Origin: Pseudomonadota bacterium
GTDB lineage: Bacteria > Pseudomonadota > Gammaproteobacteria > Burkholderiales > Ferrovaceae
Direction of reading: 5' to 3'
DNA length: 5,205 nucleotides
Assembly: GCA_021794775.1 (NCBI GenBank)
Contig: JAJYQG010000034.1
Span: 1-5,205 of the forward strand
Position 1 is the first letter of the stretch. Each line of letters starts with the position of its first letter. The notes under the pieces are model-generated. The model was not told the DNA's origin, searched no databases, and saw only the letters and a program-made list of their open reading frames with translations. Made by a program: the position numbers and the translations under genes. Shown one piece after another: positions 1 to 4,876 of this stretch.

Positions 1-29
1 GAAGGCGGCAGGGCTGTTGCTGCGTGCTT

Positions 30-1508
30 TTATGCTGGATCTATGTCACCAGCTGCCGGACTGATGGCGCGGTAGCGCGCCAGCGTGGCTTGTCGGCTTG
101 TGGCTATGTCGACGCAGGGAGGAGGGTAGGCAGCGAGTCCCAGGGATGATGCGGTCATCCGCCAAGGGGCATGAATGAACCGATCGGGGCAGAAGGCCAG
201 TTCGGGGAGATGGTGACGGATGAACATCCCGTCCGGATCGAAGCGTTCCGACTGGGTCACCGGGTTGAAAATGCGAAACCACGGCTGGGCATCACAACCC
301 GTCGAGGCGCACCATTGCCAGCCACCGTTGTTGGCAGCAAAATCGAAATCGAGCAGATGGCGCGCAAAATGCCGTTCGCCCCAACGCCAATCGACCTGCA
401 GGTTCTTGGTTAAAAAAGAGGCGCTGACCATCCGCAAGCGGTTATGCATGATGCCCGTGGCCAACAGCTGGCGCATGGCTGCATCGACCAGCGGATAGCC
501 GGTTTGCCCCTGACACCAGCGTTCAAAATCCTCTTCGTCTCCAGGGTAGGTCAGTGCATCGAAGCGCGACAGGAAACAACGACCTTGGGCCAGATCCGGG
601 CGATGGGCCAGGATCATCTGAAAGAATTCGCGCCAGATCAGTTCGCCGAGAAACGCTCGGCTTCCCGCATCATCGCTGTTCCGTGCCAGGCGCACTGCAG
701 CACGTATGGACAGGGTACCAAAGCGCAGGTGGGGACTGAGTTGGGAGCTTCCCGCTTGGGCAGGGTAATCGCGTCGCAGGTGGTAGTCGGGCATACGCTG
801 GGCAAAGGCATCCAGTCGCTGTTGAGCGGCTAGGCTGCCGGCGTGCCATGCGCCAAGATCGACGGCCTCAAAGCCGAGTTCATTCAAGTCGGGGAAGCGT
901 CCCCCCTCAGGATGACAGAGCCAATGTGCCATCGTGTTGACGGCTGAGGGCGGGATACTGTCATGGACGACAGGTGACAGAGAAACAGGGAAAGACGCAC
1001 AGTCTACGGAGGTGAAGCGTTGTTCCCAGGCGCGGCGGTACGGGGTAAACACACGGTAGGGCAGACCTTCACGGGTGAGGATTTCATCGGCTTCGAAAAT
1101 CACCTGATCCTTGAAGGTTGCCAGACGTCGTCCATCCCGGGCCAGGGAAGCGGCAACCTGACTGTCTCGCCTTTGTGCCGAGGGTTCGACGTCATGGTTG
1201 CAGAAGACGGTATGGGCCTGCCGTTCGGCGGCGAGGTGGGGGATGAGCTGGTCAGGCTTGCCGTGCAGCAAGTGGAAGGTGCGTCCCGATGCGGTCCATT
1301 GGGTCACCAGTTCGCGCAGTGCCTGCCAAATGAAGGTGACGCGTCGATCGTGGCGCGGCAGGTCAGCCAGAATGTCGCTGTCAAAGATAAAAACCCCCTC
1401 AACCGGGACTCCGGCTCGGAGGGCGGCACTCAGGGCTCCATGGTCGTCGATGCGCAGATCGCGCCGGAACCAGCAGAGAACCCGTGGTGAGAAAGGGCTT
1501 GGGTTCAT
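30..1508 (-). CDS. phr: Deoxyribodipyrimidine photolyase (class I CPD photolyase type)
   Basis: Flavin enzyme of the photolyase/cryptochrome family; it uses blue/near-UV light to split cyclobutane pyrimidine dimers in DNA, in the cytoplasm. The 492-residue product is slightly longer than E. coli Phr (472). The N-terminal antenna-binding Rossmann domain opens with CWFRRDLRIDDHGAL. The C-terminal FAD domain carries ELIWREFF (E289, W292), TGYPLVDAAMRQL (336-348), MHNRLRM (354-360) and AANNGGWQWCASTG (391-404). W397 and W374 match E. coli triad residues W382 and W359; W399 and W292 match the lesion-stacking W384 and W277; N393 matches N378 near the flavin. Y321 stands where E. coli has W306. The antenna pigment (MTHF or another) cannot be assigned by eye. 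The ATG at 1508 was chosen because homology starts there; the frame stays open further upstream only as a shadow of the EAL gene. The ribosome-binding site is weak. The gene lies 100 bases after the EAL gene, probably in the same transcript. A true (6-4) enzyme is unlikely, because the paired His of that group are absent. Confidence 0.95.
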   Translation of the reverse strand: MNPSPFSPRVLCWFRRDLRIDDHGALSAALRAGVPVEGVFIFDSDILADLPRHDRRVTFIWQALRELVTQWTASGRTFHLLHGKPDQLIPHLAAERQAHTVFCNHDVEPSAQRRDSQVAASLARDGRRLATFKDQVIFEADEILTREGLPYRVFTPYRRAWEQRFTSVDCASFPVSLSPVVHDSIPPSAVNTMAHWLCHPEGGRFPDLNELGFEAVDLGAWHAGSLAAQQRLDAFAQRMPDYHLRRDYPAQAGSSQLSPHLRFGTLSIRAAVRLARNSDDAGSRAFLGELIWREFFQMILAHRPDLAQGRCFLSRFDALTYPGDEEDFERWCQGQTGYPLVDAAMRQLLATGIMHNRLRMVSASFLTKNLQVDWRWGERHFARHLLDFDFAANNGGWQWCASTGCDAQPWFRIFNPVTQSERFDPDGMFIRHHLPELAFCPDRFIHAPWRMTASSLGLAAYPPPCVDIATSRQATLARYRAISPAAGDIDPA

Positions 1509-1557
1509 GAAGAAATATCGTCCGTCGGGCGCAAGGTTGGGATGGTGACAGAATGCA

Positions 1558-1588
1558 GGGGCAGATTTTGTGGGGCTGACCTGCCCCC
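1558..1588 (-). other. Alternative stem-loops in the leader before the photolyase gene
   Basis: On the minus strand, a G-rich block (1581-1588) can pair with CTGCCCC (1558-1564, 7 bp, loop 16) or, more tightly, GGGGC (1583-1587) with GCCCC (1572-1576, loop 6). The two are mutually exclusive. They lie in the 100-base EAL-photolyase gap with no T-run after them. A role in mRNA processing or translation is only a guess. Confidence 0.3.
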
Positions 1589-1596
1589 ATCGTCGA

Positions 1597-1620
1597 GCCA
1601 ATCGGGTTTTAGAGATTGGC
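1597..1620. repeat. 7-bp inverted repeat over the EAL stop codon
   Basis: GCCAATC (1597-1603) and GATTGGC (1614-1620) are exact reverse complements around a 10-base spacer that contains the EAL stop. Neither strand has a T-run after it, so it is probably not an intrinsic terminator and the photolyase gene can be read through. Confidence 0.35.
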
Positions 1621-2382
1621 CAGCGGTAGGGCGCCCACCATGGGTCGGGCATACAGGTAACCCTGTTGGTAAATGATGCCCATGTTGTACAGGGTGTCAC
1701 GTTCGGCTTCGGTTTCAATCCCTTCGGCAATAACTTGAATATGCAACTGTTTTGAAACCATAACGATGGCCTCGACAATGGCCCGCTTGACGTGATGCCT
1801 ATCCACATCCCGGGTCAATTCCATATCGATCTTCAGTACGCCGGGTTGAAACATCGACAGTAGGTTCAGGCCAGCGTAGCCCGCGCCGAAGTCATCGATG
1901 GCCGTCAGAAAACCGCGCGCACTGTAGTCTTCAAAGATCTTCAGCAGGTGGGTTGGATCGCCGATATTTTCTCCCTCGGTCACCTCGAACATGAGCAGAC
2001 CGGATGGGAAACCGAATGTGGAACATGCTGTTAGGGTAGAACGAATGCAGGTTTCAGGACGGTAAACGGCATTGGGTAGAAAGTTGATGCTCAAATGACA
2101 GCCGGGGATATGGTGCAGCCGGAAATTGGCGGCCAGTTCAATCGCCTTGGTGCGACAGGCCTGATCAAACAGATAGCGATTGTCGTCGTTCACTTTGGCC
2201 AGAATTTCTGCAGCCCCCTCGCCATTCAGTCCGCGTACCAGCGCTTCATAGGCAAACGGGGAATCGGTCTCAAGGTTCATGATGGGCTGAAAAGCCATGG
2301 TAAAGTCAAAACCCAGTACCTTGGGGTCGCGGCATTGCGTACAACCTGCCGTAACGGTCGGCGCGGCTATGGATAAAGACAT
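1609..2382 (-). CDS. Stand-alone EAL-domain cyclic-di-GMP phosphodiesterase
   Basis: Predicted cytoplasmic enzyme hydrolysing c-di-GMP to pGpG. The 257 residues are almost entirely one EAL domain, with no visible sensor domain, signal peptide or membrane segment. The metal- and substrate-binding motifs look intact: YEALVRG (E46), SINFLPN (N100), FEVTEGE (E133), AIDDFGAGYAGL (D163, D164), LKIDM (K184), IAEGIET (E220, E223) and QQGYLYARP (Q240). It is therefore predicted to be active. The phrases MAFQPI, ENIGDPTHLLKIFEDY and INFLPNAVY are of the kind seen in EAL domains fused to BLUF blue-light sensors such as Klebsiella BlrP1; no BLUF domain is present here. A CxxC pair (C14, C17) lies just before the domain and could bind a metal or respond to redox state, which is inference. 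The ATG at 2382 has AGGAAG (2392-2397) nine bases upstream. An extended -10 and a palindromic site lie upstream, and the photolyase gene lies downstream. Confidence 0.95.
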   Translation of the reverse strand: MSLSIAAPTVTAGCTQCRDPKVLGFDFTMAFQPIMNLETDSPFAYEALVRGLNGEGAAEILAKVNDDNRYLFDQACRTKAIELAANFRLHHIPGCHLSINFLPNAVYRPETCIRSTLTACSTFGFPSGLLMFEVTEGENIGDPTHLLKIFEDYSARGFLTAIDDFGAGYAGLNLLSMFQPGVLKIDMELTRDVDRHHVKRAIVEAIVMVSKQLHIQVIAEGIETEAERDTLYNMGIIYQQGYLYARPMVGALPLANL

Positions 2383-2462
2383 GGCGGCATTCTTCCTGGA
2401 CGCGTTAGGCCCTGATGCAACAGCAGCTTCGGGTCAGATGGTGGCAGGACCAAAATTGCCCA

Positions 2463-2471
2463 ATTCTAACA
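2463..2471 (-). promoter_or_regulatory. Extended -10 promoter of the EAL (and probably photolyase) gene
   Basis: On the minus strand TGTTAGAAT gives an extended -10 with hexamer TAGAAT. There is no clear -35; the spot it would occupy is covered by the palindrome at 2481-2496. The start is predicted near 2456, leaving a leader of about 74 bases. Confidence 0.5.
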
Positions 2472-2480
2472 TTTTACAGG

Positions 2481-2496
2481 TGATACAAATGTATCA
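2481..2496. promoter_or_regulatory. 16-base perfect palindromic operator-like site
   Basis: TGATACA and TGTATCA flank a two-base AA centre (7 bp arms, exact). The site is centred about 33 bases before the predicted start of the EAL gene, over the -35 position. A dimeric regulator bound there would repress, or replace a missing -35. The regulator is not identifiable from the site alone. Confidence 0.55.
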
Positions 2497-2509
2497 TCGC
2501 GTTTGATCT

Positions 2510-2533
2510 TCTTGGAGGGACGTCAACCCAAGA
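2510..2533. repeat. 6-bp inverted repeat after the outer-membrane protein gene
   Basis: TCTTGG (2510-2515) and CCAAGA (2528-2533) flank a 12-base spacer, 17 bases past the stop of the outer-membrane protein gene. It lacks a T-run; it may mark an mRNA 3' end but is not a clear terminator. Confidence 0.25.
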
Positions 2534-2549
2534 GGGTAGGGTTATCCGG

Positions 2550-3299
2550 TTAGAAAACGGTGGAAACACGCAGCACGAGAGCGCTGCCGACATTGCCCTG
2601 GTAAATGCCGTATAAGAATGCCCCGCTGTATTCCAACGTGTAATGGCTACCCAAGGCCCATTCGCCAGAAAAGCCCGGACCGACCTGATGGGTATTATCC
2701 GAGGGAAAATCGTAGGCTTCGATGCCGGGAGCAAAGCCTTCCTTCCATTTGTAATCGGCCATATAGCTGTAGCGCGTATTGAAGCGCCCGATGAGATTGA
2801 CTCCGATCAGTTTCTGAAATACGACATTGAAGCGCTCGATATACTGCGGGGTGCTGCGTTCGAGCAAGGGTGTGAGTTCAACGGCGTTGGGAACCCCTGG
2901 CTGGTTGCTTTGGACATAAGACACCAGAAGTCCGGGATCGGCCCAGAACTGCCCATGATCCGCAAGTTGGAATATGTTTTCCCACTCTGAGCCGTGGCGT
3001 ACCGGTTGCAGGGTGGGGGAGTAGTCGAAAGGACCGGTGAACAATTCGGTTTTCCACCAGTTGGTTGGGGAGTAGGCCAAAGCCAGGCCAAAAGAGCCGC
3101 TGTGATCCAATGTCTTGTTGCCTGACCACATTTGATACCCGCGTAACTCGGCTTCGGTTTCTCCCTGGGTCACGAGGGGGGAATAGATGACATAGTCATC
3201 TTCGGCACGGCTCTCGCTGACCCCCAATAGAGCCAGAACCAGCGATGCTGTGGGCAAGAGCAGGGCGCGTTGGACATGGGCGTTTTTGGAGGCAATCAT
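2550..3299 (-). CDS. Outer-membrane beta-barrel protein of unknown function
   Basis: The 249-residue product has a clear Sec signal peptide: basic residues K5 and R11, a hydrophobic core from about 12 to 27, and a likely signal peptidase I cut after SRA (32|33). The mature part, about 217 residues, is rich in alternating polar/hydrophobic stretches and aromatic residues (for example near ELRGYQMW, SFGLALAYSP, LIGRFNTRYSYM and HYTLEYSGAFLYGIY). It ends in LVLRVSTVF, whose terminal Phe fits the recognition signal for the BAM assembly machinery. About 10-12 beta strands seem possible by eye. I do not recognise a substrate or a named family; it resembles uncharacterised proteobacterial outer-membrane proteins. 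The ATG at 3299 directly precedes the signal peptide and has a modest AGAAAG ribosome-binding site. A good sigma-70 promoter overlapped by a possible OmpR-type site lies upstream, which would suit an envelope protein. Confidence 0.85.
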   Translation of the reverse strand: MIASKNAHVQRALLLPTASLVLALLGVSESRAEDDYVIYSPLVTQGETEAELRGYQMWSGNKTLDHSGSFGLALAYSPTNWWKTELFTGPFDYSPTLQPVRHGSEWENIFQLADHGQFWADPGLLVSYVQSNQPGVPNAVELTPLLERSTPQYIERFNVVFQKLIGVNLIGRFNTRYSYMADYKWKEGFAPGIEAYDFPSDNTHQVGPGFSGEWALGSHYTLEYSGAFLYGIYQGNVGSALVLRVSTVF

Positions 3300-3330
3300 G
3301 CATCGCTTTCTAGGGTTGATGATGAACCAA

Positions 3331-3358
3331 ATATTACCCGAACCGTAACTTTTTGCAA
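3331..3358 (-). promoter_or_regulatory. Sigma-70-type promoter of the outer-membrane protein gene
   Basis: Read on the minus strand: -35 TTGCAA (3353-3358), spacer of 16, -10 TAATAT (3331-3336), each 4 of 6 to consensus. The expected start near 3324 gives a leader of about 25 bases before the ATG at 3299, which holds the ribosome-binding site. Confidence 0.6.
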
Positions 3359-3370
3359 CACTTTGTTACA
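3352..3370. promoter_or_regulatory. Possible OmpR-type tandem operator between divergent promoters
   Basis: Two direct half-sites, TTTGCAACA (3352-3360) and TTTGTTACA (3362-3370), repeat at a 10-base step, one DNA turn. The left part, TAACTTTTTGCAACA (3346-3360), closely resembles the published E. coli OmpR box pattern (TTACnTTTTGnAACA). It covers the -35 of the leftward promoter and the -10 of the rightward one, so one bound protein could affect both. The regulator's identity is inference; any OmpR/PhoB-family protein with tandem sites would fit. Confidence 0.4.
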
Positions 3371-3372
3371 AT
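3364..3372 (+). promoter_or_regulatory. Possible rightward extended -10 promoter for the candidate RNA
   Basis: TGTTACAAT matches the extended -10 pattern TGnTATAAT with one mismatch. No good -35 lies 16-18 bases upstream (CGTAAC is weak), which extended -10 promoters tolerate. The predicted start is near 3379. It is divergent from the outer-membrane protein promoter. Confidence 0.35.
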
Positions 3373-3420
3373 TATGCGGTTTGATGGGACGGGATGCGTG
3401 CGGAGAACCTGCGGACGCGG

Positions 3421-3447
3421 GTTCAATTGCGGGTTTGGGAATTGAAC
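3421..3447. repeat. 8-bp perfect inverted repeat, loop 11
   Basis: GTTCAATT (3421-3428) and AATTGAAC (3440-3447) are exact reverse complements. The arm can be lengthened by CGC/GCG (3416-3418/3454-3456) and TGCGG/CCGCA (3410-3414/3459-3463), giving a long imperfect stem from 3410 to 3463. No T-run follows on either strand, so it is not a terminator. Confidence 0.65.
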
Positions 3448-3467
3448 TGGAAGGCGTGCCGCATGAT

Positions 3468-3498
3468 TGTGGGGGTCAACAGAACAGCAACCCCCACA
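3468..3498. repeat. 9-bp perfect inverted repeat, loop 13
   Basis: TGTGGGGGT (3468-3476) and ACCCCCACA (3490-3498) are exact reverse complements and GC-rich. No T-run follows on either strand. It is the strongest single stem in the gap and is part of the candidate RNA. Confidence 0.7.
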
Positions 3499-3573
3499 TC
3501 AGTCAGTCGTTCTGTCAATAAGGCTTGTTATCGATCTCGTTATTGTCAACAATGCTGCGCACTTCGTGGGGAT

Positions 3574-3614
3574 ATGGGAGCGCAAAATGCCCTGCTCAAG
3601 GGGTTGGCTCCCAT
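3574..3614. repeat. 8-bp perfect inverted repeat with nested inner stem
   Basis: ATGGGAGC (3574-3581) pairs with GCTCCCAT (3607-3614). Inside, CAA (3583-3585) can pair with TTG (3604-3606) and CCCT (3590-3593) with AGGG (3599-3602). TATGGG at its left foot could instead pair with CCCATA at 3633-3638, so two exclusive folds exist. No T-run follows. Confidence 0.55.
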
Positions 3615-3664
3615 GAAGAAGGACATTGTCGCCCCATAAGCTGGCATCATCCCGCCTAAGCTTC

Positions 3665-3695
3665 TGACGTTGTTGCGCGCCCTGGCGCGACGTCA
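3665..3695. repeat. Hairpin with a 5-base one-sided bulge
   Basis: TGACGT (3665-3670) pairs with ACGTCA (3690-3695), and CGCGC (3676-3680) with GCGCG (3685-3689) around a CCTG loop; TGTTG bulges on the left side. It sits just before the terminator, as the last helix of the candidate RNA. Confidence 0.55.
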
Positions 3696-3699
3696 TGGG

Positions 3700-3732
3700 A
3701 ACGCCTCGTTCAGCGATGATCGGGGCGTTTTT
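3700..3732 (+). terminator. Rho-independent terminator facing right
   Basis: AACGCCTCG (3700-3708) pairs with CGGGGCGTT (3721-3729), one G-T wobble, loop of 12, then a run of T from 3728 to 3732. The T-run is on the plus strand only; on the minus strand the stem is followed by CCC, so it does not look like a terminator for tsaD. It implies a rightward transcript arriving from 3300-3700. Its end overlaps the tsaD stop codon. Confidence 0.8.
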
Positions 3733-4831
3733 ATGGATGGGAGTGTGGGGTATTTTGCCCGGCTTGTGAAGTCCGGTCAGGGTTGTCGGCGATGGTGGCG
3801 CGCCAGCGATGGCCGTAAGCGGCCAGATCCCAGCGGGGATGGACGGTGAATCCCGGCCGTTGCTGCGCCTGGTAACCCTCCAGGACCCCGGGTTGCTGCA
3901 GCTGACACCAGGCGGCGTAAGCGATCATCGCGCCATTGTCGGTACAGAGGCGCTGGGGCGGAAACGCCACCCGGATTCCGCGCGGGTTCAAGCGCTGCTG
4001 CAGGGTATGGCGCAGCCGTTGGTTGGCGCTCACGCCTCCCGCCACCACCAGGGTGTCATGGCCGCTTTGCGCCATGGCCAGCTGGGCCTTGCTGGCCAGC
4101 ACATCGACCACCGCTTCCTCGAAGGCCGCAGCGATGTCGGCGCGCGCCTCCTCCGCTTGTTCACGGATGCATTGAGCAACAGCGGTCTTGAGGCCGCTGA
4201 AGCTCATTTGCAAATCGCCGCTGTGCAGCAGCGGGCGCGGCAGCTTGAAGCGCCGGGGGTCGCCTGTGCTGGCCAGGCGTGCCAGGGCGGGTCCGCCCGG
4301 ATAGGGCAAGCCCAGCAACTGGGCGGTTTTGTCGAAAGCTTCCCCCGCCGCATCGTCCACCGACTCGCCGAGCAGGGTGTAGTCTCCGGCCTGGCACACC
4401 GTCATGAATTGCGTATGCCCGCCGGATACCAGCAGCGCCGTGAAGGGGAAATCGGGTGCCGGATCATCGAGGCGCGCCGACAGAAGATGACCTTCCAGAT
4501 GATGCACCGGAACCAAGGGAAGCGCCCGTGCCCAGGCCAATCCGGCAGCGACGGAAGCCCCCACCAGCAGGGCACCAGCCAAACCCGGGCCAGCGGTGTA
4601 GGCGATGGCATCCAGTTCATCGAGAGAAGTGGATGCCTGAACCAGCACCTGTTCGATCAGGGGCGTCAGGTGGCGAATATGGTCGCGGGAGGCCAGTTCC
4701 GGGACGACACCGCCATAGGCGGCGTGCAGGGAGACCTGGGAATACAGCACATCGCCCATCAGGCCCTGGTGCGTATCGTAGATGGCGACGCCGGTTTCGT
4801 CGCAAGAGGTTTCAATGCCAAGAACGCGCAT
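3731..4831 (-). CDS. tsaD: tRNA N6-adenosine threonylcarbamoyltransferase TsaD
   Basis: Catalytic subunit that, with TsaB and TsaE, transfers the threonylcarbamoyl group made by TsaC onto A37 of tRNAs reading ANN codons. It is cytoplasmic and belongs to the Kae1/TsaD family of the ASKHA fold. The ATG start gives the canonical opening [14 protein letters not shown]. Visible motifs are [15 protein letters not shown] (44-58), the metal ligands H111 and H115 in [14 protein letters not shown] (133-140), [14 protein letters not shown] (155-168), GGVSAN, and CTDNGAMIA (296-304) with metal ligand D298. All key residues are present. At 366 residues it is longer than E. coli TsaD (337); the excess is mostly a polar C-terminal tail of about 25 residues. 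The other subunit genes are not in the window. AGGG lies five bases or fewer before the ATG. The TAA stop overlaps the U-tract of a terminator that faces the opposite way. Confidence 0.98.
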   Translation of the reverse strand: MRVLGIETSCDETGVAIYDTHQGLMGDVLYSQVSLHAAYGGVVPELASRDHIRHLTPLIEQVLVQASTSLDELDAIAYTAGPGLAGALLVGASVAAGLAWARALPLVPVHHLEGHLLSARLDDPAPDFPFTALLVSGGHTQFMTVCQAGDYTLLGESVDDAAGEAFDKTAQLLGLPYPGGPALARLASTGDPRRFKLPRPLLHSGDLQMSFSGLKTAVAQCIREQAEEARADIAAAFEEAVVDVLASKAQLAMAQSGHDTLVVAGGVSANQRLRHTLQQRLNPRGIRVAFPPQRLCTDNGAMIAYAAWCQLQQPGVLEGYQAQQRPGFTVHPRWDLAAYGHRWRATIADNPDRTSQAGQNTPHSHP

Positions 4832-4860
4832 GGCCCTGTTCGTGAGCGGGGAAAATCAGA

Positions 4861-4869
4861 ATTCTAGCA
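4861..4869 (-). promoter_or_regulatory. Extended -10 promoter of tsaD
   Basis: On the minus strand TGCTAGAAT is an extended -10 in the 45-base gap between the kinase gene and tsaD. The -35 region, inside the kinase gene end, is poor (AACGTC at 17 bases). The predicted start is near 4854, about 23 bases before the ATG. Confidence 0.45.
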
Positions 4870-4876
4870 GAGTGGG

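Larger units (their letters stand above)
3379..3735 (+). ncRNA. Candidate structured non-coding RNA, unknown family
   Basis: No known RNA family was recognised: signature elements of tmRNA, RNase P RNA, SRP RNA, 6S RNA and common riboswitches are absent. The case rests on three points. An extended -10 (3364-3372) predicts a start near 3379. A canonical terminator with plus-strand U-tract ends at about 3732-3735. Between them lie unusually many helices: 3410-3414/3459-3463 with 3416-3418/3454-3456 and 3421-3428/3440-3447 stacked in one arm; 3468-3476/3490-3498 (9 bp); 3516-3521/3540-3545; 3574-3581/3607-3614 (8 bp) with inner CCCT/AGGG; and 3665-3670/3690-3695 with 3676-3680/3685-3689. CGGGATG (3390-3396) can pair with CATCCCG (3648-3654), enclosing the first four. 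The alternative is an 81-codon frame at 3394-3639 or a 21-codon frame from 3574; both have poor ribosome-binding sites and unconvincing composition. The ends are estimates. Confidence 0.38.

Noticed and set aside
1..29. Terminator after the photolyase gene
   Set aside because: Only weak 4-bp pairings and no T-run on the minus strand are visible before the window edge.
1509..1808. Upstream extension of the photolyase frame by 100 codons
   Set aside because: It overlaps the conserved C-terminal half of the EAL domain on the same strand and shows no photolyase homology; the family's N-terminus begins at the ATG at 1508.
3411..3450. tRNA T-arm-like GGGTTCAATTGC
   Set aside because: The flanking bases do not form the 5-bp T stem, and no anticodon or acceptor arm can be built; GTTCAATT belongs to an inverted repeat instead.
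3468..3498. The 9-bp inverted repeat as a Rho-independent terminator
   Set aside because: Neither strand has a T-run after the stem.
3394..3639. 81-codon plus-strand frame in the gap
   Set aside because: It has no good ribosome-binding site, an Arg/Cys-rich unpatterned composition, no recognisable domain, and its span is better explained by RNA stems. Kept only as an alternative to the ncRNA.
3499..3696. 65-codon minus-strand frame in the gap
   Set aside because: No ribosome-binding site or recognisable domain; it lies opposite the hairpin region.
3300..3730. Insertion-element or MITE remnant, or CRISPR array, in the gap
   Set aside because: No terminal inverted repeats with target duplication, no transposase fragment, and no regularly spaced direct repeats were seen.
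3809..4867. Long plus-strand frame of 352 codons opposite tsaD
   Set aside because: It is antisense to a gene with every conserved TsaD motif; its length follows from the GC-rich codon pattern of tsaD.
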